A DNA stretch of 64,000 nt, taken from assembly GCF_000006565.2 (NCBI RefSeq), contig NC_031467.1, positions 992,001-1,056,000 of the forward strand, given 5' to 3'. The position numbers and the translations under genes are program-made. Shown piece after piece: positions 11,539 to 23,456 of this stretch (position 1 is the stretch's first letter; every line of letters begins with the position of its first letter). Below the pieces are notes generated by a model. It saw only the letters and a list, made by a program, of their open reading frames with translations. It did not search any database and was not told the DNA's origin. Origin of the DNA: Toxoplasma gondii ME49 (lineage: Eukaryota > Apicomplexa > Conoidasida > Eucoccidiorida > Sarcocystidae).

Positions 11539-12476
11539 CAATCACTGGCTAATCGATCGCGGTAAGTGAGCTGTCTGGAGCAAAAAGCAATTTAGACAGA
11601 ACGCTCGGCTGAAGAACGCAGGCCACGAAACAGGGCACCATGCACAGAATCTTTTACAGGGTGCGAGAGTCCAGGAAAGAGAGAACCGATGCGGTCCCGC
11701 TCCAGAGAGTCAACCCTAGTAAATGGACTGAGAGAGAAAGGGCGAAGTCTGTTTCGATTTGCTTAAACGACCGACGCGTCACTTTCTCAAGAGAAGACAA
11801 GACAGCAAAAGAATCCCGGATAAAAGGTGCAATGCACTCTTTCGCAAAGAAGCCAGAGAGTATGCCGTCCGGTCACCGCATGCTGCATGATAACTCTAAT
11901 GTGGGCATGCACATTTACACGTGATCTCTGCTTTGATGTGACACTTCGTAGACCGCCCTGTCTGGCGCGAGACATCGAGCAACCCCAGAAGCTGAGGCAG
12001 GAAATCCAACCTCTCAGTTGTCAGACGCTGCAAATGAGAAATGTTTCTAGAAAACAAACAGAGAAATATTTCGACATCGAAACGTGTGAACGCAGGACCA
12101 CGCGTACATGCTTGTACATATACACGTGACTTCAACCTCGGCTTCACCGGAAACCACGAGACGAAAGCTTCCACCCTTCGGTCTCAAAAGCGGTGACGCT
12201 CGCATTTTTGCAAAAGTCACCTGTCTCTGGCACCCCAACCCTCTCACCGGGTTTACAAAATGTATAAGTGTTACCCCACATCCATACACGAAAGAGCTGG
12301 TCGAAACATGGCACTCGACGGAGCCACAGAAACTGCATACACCCGTCTCCCAACGCCTCTGTAGGTCCTCTGGTAAGGCCCACATCTCCACATGGACCCG
12401 CACACTGGCACGACACACCCACCTGAGATTTTCGCCTCCGTCTCTCAATTCCAGGCAAACGAAACAGCCACCCAGC
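11539..12476. other. Spacer and probable 3' UTR of the eIF3c gene
   Basis: This lies immediately 3' of the eIF3c stop codon (minus strand). Frames here are short and unsupported. Part of it is expected to be eIF3c 3' UTR, but no polyadenylation signal can be placed with confidence. Confidence 0.45.
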
Positions 12477-15400
12477 TTAATACTTTTGCCTTGCACTCCA
12501 TCGATCTCCGCCGGCTCCAGTCCAGTTCCCGCCCTCGCGTTCACCCATCCAACCTCGAGAGCCGGCGCGAAGGCCGCCCCGACCGCGCCCCCCGCGCCCT
12601 CGCCCTGCGCCCCGACCGGGTCCGAAGCCTCCGCGCCCGCCGCGCCCGAAGCGCCGGCCCCCCGGGCCTCCCGCGCCCCCGTCCCCTTCGCGCTCTCGGC
12701 CGCCCCAGCCGAATCTGTCGCTCTGCCCGTCGCCGCGCATCTGGAAGCGACGGTCGTGAGAGAGGGCGAACCTGCAAAGACAAGCGAAACCGCGATCGAA
12801 CAACCAGTCAGGAGCCTCAGGAACTCACCACAAAATCCGAAACTCTCCAGATACGTGTTTCTAGGCGAGAACGCCTAAAAAGCTACACTACACATGCACA
12901 AACACACATATGCACGCATATATACATATATATATATATATATATACATATTTATGAATGTGTATGTGTAGGTGTATATACAAATATATATATATATATA
13001 GTAAACAAGTGTAGAAGGATATGCTTCGAGGACAGTGGGGAGGAAAAACGGGATGCTTACTTCGGATTCTTCATGTTCAACGTCAGCTCGTTTTGCTCTA
13101 CGGCGTTGTTCACATTCTCTGTCAGCGTCGAAGCGAGCTGTTGGAGGCGCGTGCGCTCCACCCGGCTGATGAGAATGAACTGGCTGCTCTCGTCCCAGCT
13201 TGCATGGATTTCCTCGTTGATCATCATCTGTGAACAGCCCACAAAAAACAGTTCTGTCGCCCACTCTGGGTCCCAGAAAACAACCGACTCCCGAAAATCG
13301 TTTCAAAGTGGCATGCCACTCACGTCGACACCCCGCAAGCCAACAAAGAATGTGATACAACACCCACACGCGAAACAGCTGTCATCATGTGCATAATCAA
13401 ACGGAATATACGTATATAAATATACATATATATATATATATGCCAAAGAACCCCGCTTCCCGGGGAGGCTTGTTTGACCTTTATACGCATGCAGATGAAC
13501 ATCATTACATTTATAGGGACGAGAGGAAAGACGCATGCAATGGAATGTCATCTTTCTCGGAGCGGGCGCAGTCTTTTCCCCCTAGCTGTTGACAACATAC
13601 CTTGCTGACAATGGAGTGGACGGTACTTTCCGGGAGTTCGAACATGCCGCACAACTGAGAGATGGAGAAGGAGTCGTAGAGCGTCAAGTACTGAGAGCAA
13701 GGCAAAGAACAAAGACAAGGAATAAGAAACTCCACTACGGGCGAACAACAGGATTCCTGGACCAAAGGTTTCACTATGCGCGAATTGGTAACCCAGCAAG
13801 TGCGTAGAGACGCCTTCTCGGACACCCAGGCGCCTTTCCATGAGCCCTCATTTCTCACAGAGATCTCCCCTTGAGATCGAGGTAGAGTCTGCGGTTCGAC
13901 AACCTCTGCTCCCGCAAAAAAAAGACCCGAGTGTATCCGCACTCCTTTACTCCTGGCTAGGATCTCTTGTCTTTTTGCCAAGCCAGTGGACGTACAGTGA
14001 AGATGTAGGTGCGCATGGCCTCCTGTTTGACTTTCAGTTTCAGCATTTCCTGGATTTCTGTCGCGTTCATCAACTTCTCCCAGATGCCAAGACTGAAGAT
14101 GAAGCGGCAGCACTCCTTCCAGTCTCCCTTCTGAAGCGCCTTCGTCGCCGCCATCACTGTTTCGCGGGCATTCTCAGGAGGTCCCAGAAAAGCCTGCTTG
14201 TCGTACGTCTCCAACATGCGCCGGAAATGCTTGCTGATCGGGCGCTTTCGATGCTCAAACGGATCGTGCGCCATGTGAGGAACTTCAATCAACATCGCGC
14301 AGCTGAAAAAACGCATGGAGATGATACACATCTGAACTTGCTGTTAAACTTCTTCGAACCTACCTTCAAGATGATGTTGACGTATGCGGAATTATTCATA
14401 CCTCGACTCTCTACACTGATAGACGGGTGCAAACGTATTGTATCTATGTTTACGTACAAGCTTCATAACTGGGACCTCCATACATGTACAGTCGACGGGT
14501 ATCTGCATGCGTGTTTGTGCACTGAAACCCTCTTGTGCTTCCAAATTAACGTATTCGTCTCAACTTGCTTTCAAAACAACTCAGTACCCCTTCCTATGGC
14601 GCATATCCACACACAAACCATGTCAACAAAACAATATATATACATATATATATATATATGTGGTCTTGCATGCCTGTTGATGCTTGAATACCCTTGATGT
14701 TTGAATATGGATACGTAGACATGAATCTGCGCATCAGCTGCGAGTCTTCTCTTGACAGCACCTCCGCGCTGCTTCAAAAAGGTAGGATTCGGTGTCCTTT
14801 ACACCCTGCGCTGTCCCGTTTTTCGCCTCCGGGGCGAGGCTTACATGTTGTGGGCGCCTTCAATGAGCTCCATGCTGATGTGCATGTGGTAGGGGAGGAG
14901 GCGCCGCTTCTCAGCTCTCTCTTGCTCAGGCGTACACTCGACATTCTTCAAGTTCGACAAACCCTGTGCAAGAAGTTCCTTGTGTTTCGGGCACACCTCC
15001 GAGAGACATGCATGCGCTTCGTTGATGCGGCCGTTGCGAAAGGCACAGAGCCCCAACTGAACTAAGTCGCGATTGTACAGAATCTGCGTCTGCGTGTCTG
15101 TCTGGAGCGCGAGCTCTTGCATGTTGGGCGTGTGAAGCAAGTCTCTGGCCTTGTAGAAATCGTCATGAAGAGCCCGGCTGTACGCGAGGTGCAGAAGGGC
15201 GCGGGTGCGCTCCCGTGAGCTCTCTGTGAAAAAGAAGAGAAAAACCAGACGACTCTTGCAGAGACGGCAGTGAGAAGACACAACGCAGCTCGATCTCCCA
15301 CCGCACGTACTGACAGAGGCAGCGCAACAGGGGGGAGGGACTTCACGCAGCTACACAAACAAACGAACGGCGCGACGGAAAATCATAGACAAACTCCGTC

Positions 15401-18400
15401 ACTAACGAGCTGCCAAACCACGCACAAGACACAGGAGGAAATACGTATATAGACATACATATGTAATCCTATACACGTATGCATATATATATATATATAT
15501 ATGGTGTAGCTTAGATACATCGAAGGAATCGGTGGTCGGCACCATATACAAACGGGCACAAAAATACATCCGCATAATCCTCTTCACTCTGTATACATCT
15601 TGGGGTGAGGCGGAATGCCGTGCAATAAAGCTCACCGGATTCAAACACGAGGTTTGTGAGTTTCTCCACAAAGTCCGAGGGCTTCATGCCTTCATCAGGG
15701 AGGTGCTGCGCCACCTCAGCAGGGACGCGCTTGCGGACTAGATCCCACATGCTCGCGGCAATGGCGTCATGTCTGAGAAGAGAAATTGACAACGACAAAC
15801 TGTTTCCAATTTTGGAGAGGCAAGAAAGGTTTCCTCGATATTTACATGGGTTCTCCCCAGCCCATGAGATGAAGACAACGCGGCCCAGAAAGCACACCAC
15901 ATGAGCATCCGTGGAAGTCTCAGTTTTCCACTTGCCCAAGTGTCAACATGGAAATCTGATAAACTCGGACGTTCTAGTTGCTCGATGAATCACTCCTGGC
16001 CGAGGATTGGTATTTCTATCCTTGTGGGGATTCTGCGCGTCTTGGCGTCTCTTGTCTCTCTCTCCAATCAAAGCGAAGCGTCTACTTCACATAGCCCCTG
16101 GTCTCACCCTCCATGCCTTCCCGTTTTCCTGAAACGCCGGGTTCCCGTTTCTCCCTCTGCCTTACTTGTAGTGCATGTGCTCGTTAATGCGAAGTGCGAG
16201 GGTGGCGGCTTGGGGCTTCGACTGGCAGTCGGTGAGGTGGACCCAGGCGCGGCAGAGGACGGCGATCATGTCAACGCTTTGGCCAAGTCTTTCCTTGTAC
16301 TCCTCAGAGTGGACGTCCGTGAACTGCAGACTCTTCATGAGTTCATCATCGAGTCGCTCCACGAAGCTCGTGAGAATGCCGGAGGAGACAACTTGGGCGT
16401 CTGGGGCGACGAGGGCAGCGTCGACCGCGTCGCTGGAGGCGAGGACAGTCGGCACCAGGACGTAGGCTGTTCCGCCTGCTCCCTTTCCGTCTGCTCTCGC
16501 CTTCTTCACGCCTTCCTCGAGGTGGCCAAGCACAGCTTCGAGTTGGTGGAAGACGTCCAGCCAAATGGCGCTGCTGAGACAGGCAAATACACCGCTCGTC
16601 GTGTCGAACTCCGCGCTAATCAAATGCGCCAGAACCTCCAGCTCGCTCTGCGGTCCTACGCGCGCCGCGAGCTCCGCCAAGCGCTTCAGGATGCGCGTCT
16701 GCTCGAGTCGGTCCACGCCCCGGCGTCCTCGTTTTTCGACGACCAGCTGGACGCGCTTGCGAATCACACTTGCATCCAAGTCGTTCGTGTCGAAGAGGCT
16801 CTCCATGTCCTTGATGGAGAACTCGGCACCGGCCTCGCCGCGCGGACTCAACGCCCCCTCGTCCTTTGTCTTGGAAATCCGCTTGGTCTTCTTCTTCTCC
16901 TTCTGCTTGCGAGACTTGTCGCCCTCGGAACGCAGACCCCACTTCGCCATCGCAGCCTTGTGCTTGTCCGTCTCCTCACCCGAAGACAAGGAAGACGCGT
17001 CCGAGTCCGACCACTCGCTGTCTTCAGAGTCCTCAGAGCCGTCTTCATTCATCGCCTTACGCTTCGGCTTCTCCTCGTCACTCTCCTCGCTCTCCGACGA
17101 GTCCGAAATGTCCGACAAATCGCTGCTGTCGTCCGACTGAACAGCCCCGCCCACAGATACAAGACACCACAGTTCCATACAACTGCAGCCATATGCATAT
17201 GTATTTCTACGTCACGCAATTTCAGCTAGGCACTCACCACCACGGAACACAGGTGCAGATATGCATACAGAAAGATGGATCTGCATACACATTATCACAC
17301 AGTACATGAATAGGTCCATCTGTCTGTTGCTCAATATGAGGACGGACATAACCACATATGTAAACAGAAGACGAGAGTCCTGTTGCGTTGACCGCTGCGA
17401 CGCGAATCTCGTTGCCTCGAAAGTATTTTAGTCCACAGGTCCGAAACCCGTACGTCAGTCCGCATGTGGAGACCCGCCTGCCGCATGAAAGCCTCGAATA
17501 TAAGACGAAACAGCCGGAAAACTGAACGTTGCCATCCGCGCAGCCTCGGTTCCCCCTTCTCGCGGTCGCTGTCCAGACGCGACTTGAGTTTGTCTTACAT
17601 CGAAGTCATCGTCGTCGTCGCTGTCGCTGGAGGCGAACTGGGACGGGTCGGCTTTGCATGCATCGACTTTCTCCTGCCACTGTTCGTTTGTTTTACGAAC
17701 TTTGGCGCGAAGAGTGTTGAAGGCAGTGGCCTTCGCCTTCGAGAGCTTCTTGAAGGCCTCTTTGTCGCGATGTCTCTCCTCCAGGAACTGCTCGAGTTCC
17801 ACGATGATGCGCACGAAGAAGCTCGGCAGACCCTCTTGCTCAACGATCTGCTGAGACTTCTGCAGACAGCGGACCAAGGATTCGTAGTCTGCAACACAAA
17901 CAACGGCGCAAGCAGTTCGAGCGACTTGAAATGCCGAGATCGCCGGAGGGAGAATCCCGCAATGGCCGGCTAGCGACTGGAGTCAAACCTTGAAAAGGGA
18001 GCAACCGGGGGAGGCAAGACGAGGGGAGAAGACGAAAAACCGAGAGAACGGCGACGCGCGCGCGCGACTCACACCCGCCATATCTACACATGAGTCCCTG
18101 GGCGAGCGCAGAGTGGATAGGCCGTGCACTCTCGGAGTGGCTCACCCTTGTAGAGTTCCGAGAAATCTGCAATTTTCATGTGATTCCTCATTTGACGAAT
18201 CGTCTCCCGCATCGCAGTCCAGCGGCGATCCTTCAGAGACTTGACTACGCGGCCGCCTTCATCGTCGCTGCTGCTCGTGTCTGCCGCCGCCCAGCGAGAG
18301 GCGACGACAGGACGGCGCGCCTGGAGAACATACACCACACTGGGGAGGCGAAATTCAGAAGCTCTGTCTCTCGATCAACGACAGAGACAGCGCGACAGAG

Positions 18401-19312
18401 TCCAACGCAGAGAGGAGAAAAGGATCCTCATTCGCAGCAACGTTCACGACCAGTGCCCTCTCAGAGGCGACACAATAACGCACGAGAAGGCGGCTGCGAT
18501 TCCTGGGAGAAACAAACGAGGCGCGGGCATGCGCGTTCGCTCCTCCGCTCTGCAGTGAGACTCAGAAAAGATGGGGAATGCGATATCAAAGGTAGGAGAC
18601 AGTTCCAGACGAGCGGTGTTGAGAGGAAGACGAGGCAGCAGCGGCAAGAGGATCAAGGCACCGGCACGATTCGAAAAAGAATCACAAGAGAGAGATGCGT
18701 AACAGTGTGCCTTGCGGTGGTGCTGTACAGCAGCCATAAAGAACTTGGTTGTCTGTATCTCAGAAGAAGAGAACAGCGACACCCTCCACAGGGTTCCCCA
18801 AAAGCGATCACAAAAGAAATTGAGACAAGATGTCGACCACTGGAGGCGAACTGCAGTCGTCGCTTCTTCACACAGGAAACCATCAGGACAGATCGAGCGT
18901 GAAGGGCAACTCTCCGCCAAAGATGGTGAAATGCCTTCGCGTTTCGAGAACTCCACAGACAGAGGGCGTGGAGAGAAGAGAGAGGCCTTTCTGAAGGCTA
19001 TTATAATAGAGTTAACGAGAGCTTCTTCGCTTTCCCCTGCGGTCAGAGAGACCAAAGATGAGGAGATGAAGAGAGTTTGACGAGGGAAACGAAGCAGACA
19101 TGGCAGAGGGAAGAAAGGGGGAGTGGAAGACGAACTGTAGTTCCGCGACCCAGAATGGGTGGAAGAAGCGATGCACAGGAACAGCCTTCTCCGACAACGA
19201 TGTTTACCTCGCCTGCCGGAACTTGTTGTTCCTGTTCGGCCTCGGACTCCGACGAGGAGAATCCGGAGTCCTCGGATTCATCGCTCGCTGCGGCCCAGAA
19301 TTTCGACTGCAT
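12477..19312 (-). CDS. EIF3C: Eukaryotic translation initiation factor 3 subunit c, 10 exons, 971 aa
   Basis: Exons in transcript order: 19312-19208, 18320-18146, 17888-17599, 17136-16166, 15772-15636, 15223-14845, 14302-13996, 13690-13601, 13227-13061, 12771-12477. Every junction is GT-AG and phase is kept throughout (2916 nt). The product starts MQSKFW followed by an acidic Ser/Glu stretch, as in eIF3c N-termini. It contains the eIF3c core (HMHYK near residue 513; a GPPENARETVMAATKALQKG block in exon 7 that matches the family) and a PCI/winged-helix end (MFELPESTVHSIVSK, about 800-818, then MMINEEIHASWD). The last ~98 residues form a Gly/Arg-rich RGG-type tail. eIF3c is a scaffold of the cytoplasmic eIF3 complex that recruits the 40S subunit and contacts eIF1 and eIF5. 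The ATG has A at -3. Several introns carry (TA)n tracts. Identification is firm; small exon-boundary errors remain possible. Confidence 0.95.
12917..13001. repeat. (TA)n-rich tracts in an upstream spot antisense to the last eIF3c intron
   Basis: Two alternating TA/CATATA tracts lie in the intron between the last two eIF3c exons. The polymer is interrupted by CATA and TGTG units. Similar tracts occur in most long introns and spacers of the window. Confidence 0.85.
13407..13441. repeat. (TA)n tract in an eIF3c intron
   Basis: TA-dinucleotide run inside the intron between exons 8 and 9 of the eIF3c gene. No coding or structural RNA role is apparent. Confidence 0.85.
14634..14661. repeat. (TA)n tract in an eIF3c intron
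   Basis: Short TA run inside the intron between exons 6 and 7 of the eIF3c gene. Confidence 0.85.
15480..15503. repeat. (TA)n tract in an eIF3c intron
   Basis: Short TA run inside the intron between exons 5 and 6 of the eIF3c gene. Confidence 0.85.
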
Positions 19313-20941
19313 CTTGGAAACGGCAGAAATCGCGAGAAGCAGCCTCTTCTCGTTCCCCCTGTCCAAAAGGTGCACAGAGACCGGAGGAAACGCGCTTCGG
19401 CGAAAGAAATGGGAGACGGCGAGGGGGGTTCTGGAGTGTCTGAGAGAATTCTCCGAAAAACAAAAGAGTTTCTTCGAACGCAAGACGTGGAGAAAGAGAG
19501 ACAAACAGGCCAGCGAAGAAAGAGAAACTGTGCTCAGAGACAGGGTGGGAAGGGAACCTCCCACAGTGCAAAGTGCCCAGACACCACAGCGCTGGAAAGG
19601 AACCGACGACGGAGTACAAAAAAAGAGAGCAAGAAGCAGTGGAACGAGGAAAAAGGAGGCCGGAATCGCCGCAATCAGAACGGAGTCCCTCCACACCAGC
19701 ACGGGCAAGGAAGACGACGAGATCTACGCGTTTTTTCGACGAGAGGGAAGAAGCCGCAAAGAGGGGGGGGGGTGGCGTGGAGCTAGAGACAACGCCTGCG
19801 ATTCCTCACAGAAAGATGCGGAAGAGATTCTCGCGCTGCCTCGTCCTGGACTTTCATGTTTCCTGCTCCAGTTTCCCTCCTCTCCTACACACTCAACGGG
19901 CTCTTCTCCCAGCCTTCGAAAGGCACGAAACGGGAGAACTGAGCTGCTTCCCACAAAAAAGGAAGAAGGCGGCCTGACGCCCCGAATATAAGCCGAGGCT
20001 GGCTATGCCACCCCACAGAGCGAAGGAGAGCGAGACAGGCGCAGAGAGACAGGGGCAGCACACAGTTAAAAAGCGTGTGAAACCTTTGAGGCAGAGTCAC
20101 ACGGTTCTCGAAGGTGCATCTTTGTGGATTCGTCTTTCATCTTTAGTCGAGCTTCTCCGCGCTCTCCTCTCCTGCGAGGCGGTACCTTCTTCAGAGTGGT
20201 TCACTCTACGCAAAAGGGGAGGTGTGTGTGCGTGTATTATCTGTGTTGACGCGTCAGTCAGGTCTTGCCGAGGAACATCGGGTATGTGAAGAAACTGAAA
20301 CGGATACGAATCCATTGCTTCAAGAGTTCATCTTTCGGGGCGAAAGCTTCTCTGAGATCACATACAATTCTTCGTGTATCGGTGAAGTTCCTCTGCACAG
20401 TAGATGTCCACGTGAAGCGGGAACATGGGAACAGAGGAAGCCGGCACAGAACCGATAGTTGAGATTCTCTCTTTGGTAGAAAGAATGGACACTGAGAAAA
20501 GAAGGGCTGTTGCAGAACTCGAGTCTTGCTAGAAAAACCCACGAAACGCAAGTTGATGAGATTCTCTGCGACACAGTGGAGGCAGGAGGAAGTCTAGGAA
20601 GGCGCCATTTTCAGGCGGTGACCTCATAGGTTCTCCACTTTGGACAAGAAAATAGTTTTTTGTGGTGAGAAATCGCCGATCAAGGAAACCTCTCAGCCAA
20701 AGAAAATACCCTTCTCTTGTTGAGAGCAGTGGCCAAGGCACTAAGACGTATTCTTTGGACAACATGCGCGCAGGCGAGGTAATCTCAAACGTCTTCGAGT
20801 CCCAGCTTCCTTATCCCATCAGGAAGCTTGACAGCCATGACTGCCTTGGAAATTATCTCGGATAAAGATGAGTATTTCGGATTCTATACATCGTCGTAGC
20901 CTGTTGTTGTCGTTCGACAGAGGAGCTCGATTCTTCGAGAG
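19313..20941. other. Upstream region of eIF3c; no other gene seen
   Basis: This is the 5' flank and probable 5' UTR/promoter of the minus-strand eIF3c gene. A plus-strand frame of about 300 codons (19077-19991) overlaps eIF3c exon 1 in antisense and is rich in Arg/Lys/Glu, which is typical of a shadow frame. No separate gene is supported. Confidence 0.5.
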
Positions 20942-22866
20942 TTATCGCAGTACAGCCACAAACGAGGGAGTTCCATCACTTTCGCGCCACAGACTCTTTC
21001 GCAGAGAACCGGTAGTCCTAAGCCTGGCTTGATTAGACATTTTCCCTGGATGCGACTCAAGTGTCCAGTGCAGAACGTTTGTTCGCTCGCTTGCCTTCTT
21101 CCTCATATGGGAATATTCTGCGGAAAACGGACGCACGCGTCCTGCGGGACTTTCCACGGTCTCCGCAGAACAGAAAGCTGCTTTCTGTGCCTTGCATCGG
21201 CACCTCCACGTCGGAAGATCAGACGAACAAAGTGGAAGTCGACTTGTCTCTGCATCTTGGGGAAAGCAAATGCCACAAGGTGCTTGCGCTACATCAGCAA
21301 TCTTCCCAGAGGCAGCAAAAAGAAGCTTGCGAGGAATCAAACCAGCTTTGCTCAACAGACTCTCCGCGTCGGGTAACGGAAAAACACGGCAAACCCGCGA
21401 CAGACGCAATTCCACGTTTTGGTGAGGAGCCCAGATGACATCTACAAACAGGTTAGCCTTTCCTTCGAAAGTTTCCATGTTCTCTGACTTGTGTACGACC
21501 GCAAGCTGGATTTGTAAGCGGAATGGCCAAAATGACGTCCGTTTCCCGCATCGTTTGCAGTGCCCAGACGCAGCCTCTCGAGGTTTCTGGAGCGTGAGGT
21601 TTGCACATCCACAGAAAAAAAAATCACCCGCTGAAGCTGACAGCAGGCTCCGCCAGGAAGTGGGCCCACACCTACTTTTTTCGCGCGGCGTTTTCACACT
21701 CTAAAACACACAGCACAGAAGCTCCAGTTCACTTCACTGAGTGCCTATGACACAAAAAAGGACAGGCGTCACTGGATTATCAGCTGCAACCCATCGGAGT
21801 AATCCATGTACCTATGCCATTCTACCAGCATTCGAGCATTTCCTTCGCTTCTTCGCTTCTGAGAACATCCACAGTTCCATTTGTTTTACGTCGATATGCC
21901 AAACGCTTTTCTCCCGGAAGCTGCCTAGGTTGTTCCTCCCCCCAAACCCAGTCTACGCTCTAATTGTCATCTCTAGACTTCCATCTTTTTGGAATTTTTC
22001 TTCCCATCACCAGGTTTAAAACATTTCGCTCTGCGTTCTGGAGGGAGTAAGCCCCCTTGAAACGCATTTGGACTCCCGTTTCTTCTGCCCATTTGTTATT
22101 TCTGCTTCCAAGTGGACTAAGCCCTTCGCAGACCTTGATGGGGCCTCGTTCTGGCGCGTCTCGCTACGCATGCCGAGAAGCCATCGAGTCGGAAATCGCT
22201 TGAGACTCCAGAGGTCACTTTATCTCGGCGCCTCTCGCCGTTCAAACTTCTTGGATTCTTCCTTTCTCTCTCCTCGTTGTGCCTGACTGTTGACTTCTGT
22301 CGGGGTACCCTTCTCCACAGCTGTTTTTCCCTGGTGCGTACAAACCGGTAGGCAGCTTGCTCAACCAACAGGATACACAGAAACCGATTCTCACAAAACA
22401 TGCAACGCAGCAGAAGAGGGAGCGCTTCTCAAATCTTGAAACTTTTGGTGTCAGCCTTTCTGCTGCAGTGTGCATCTTTGCGTTCGTCGATTCCTTGAAG
22501 TCCTCATGTTCGTCTCTCGCCTGAGACCGGCAGAGCACACCCGAGCGAGCGCTGGTGATGGTGACCTTTGTTTGCGAGAAGCCACCGCGGCCACACATCC
22601 TGCGTTTTCTTTCTCGATTTCGTTTCATTTCTGTGAAGGTTGCAAATTGCGTTGCACCCCTTCGTAGTTGGAAGTTTTTTTCCATGGGGAGGAAAGAATG
22701 GTGGACTTTAGTGCCCGACAACGCGCGCGCCTCTTTTTTTCCAGAGGCGCCGGAACTGCATGCGTCTGTCCTGGAGGAGAATAAACCATCTACGTGAATC
22801 GTTCCTTTTTGTGTTTGACAGATGCCCTGCGTCTTCTGAGTAATCGACACACACGCGCTCGACATC
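20942..22866 (-). CDS. Candidate gene with a possible zinc-ribbon/OB-fold segment (tentative)
   Basis: Two long minus-strand frames stand out in an otherwise empty spacer. The downstream frame (about 21697-20942, 251 codons, stop at 20942) has balanced, non-repetitive composition. It holds a CGC (CxC) pair and, about 20 residues on, CKRCG (CxxC). Alternating hydrophobic strands follow (FRLQIQLAVVHKS, then NLFVDVIW). This order resembles zinc-ribbon OB folds such as the C-terminal DNA-binding domain of RPA1, but the similarity is my impression only. The upstream frame begins with ATG at 22866 (MSSACVSITQ) and runs about 208 codons. I could not find an intron joining them, so the span is a bracket rather than a model. 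The alternative is two chance open frames. Confidence 0.35.
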
Positions 22867-23456
22867 GTCCGCGACCCAGGACCAAGCAATTGAAATCGAG
22901 AATAACCGGAGACATTAGAGGACCTGGATTCTGAACAGGACTCCAGTTACGAGGTACATCCACCGTCATTCCGTAGGAGTTCTGACACTGGCGTTCTCAG
23001 GATACAATCTGTGGCTCTGTCTATGACATACGCCCACCGACGCTCTGTAGGAGCTATGACATTGTAAAGATCGAGCGTCATCTGCGCTACAAAGAACTGA
23101 TTAGTTGATTCGTGTCTGTTCAACTCTCTGTCGCCGTCTGTCGCGTTCATTTTTCGCAGTCACACAGGCATTTGCCTCTGTGCTGCTCCAGCGGTTCCCC
23201 TCATTCCTTGCAGCCACTGGCGCTTTGCGGTGTCTTGGGTTTCCTCTCGGCAAGTTCAACTGCTCTGCGACTTCAGACGAACACCACACAACAGGGAGGA
23301 GGCATCGCAGGAAAAGAAATTTTAGCGGGCAGTGCAGAAAATGGCAGAAACTCGCCTAGCCATCGTGCAAGAGAGAGAACAGGCGGTCGAGGATCGGAGA
23401 AACTCCTGCAGGTAGAGACTGGCTACTGAGGAGACCTTGAATAAAGTCGAGACAGC

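Noticed and set aside
15901..17229. Plus-strand frame of 442 codons
   Set aside because: Antisense shadow of the large eIF3c exon.
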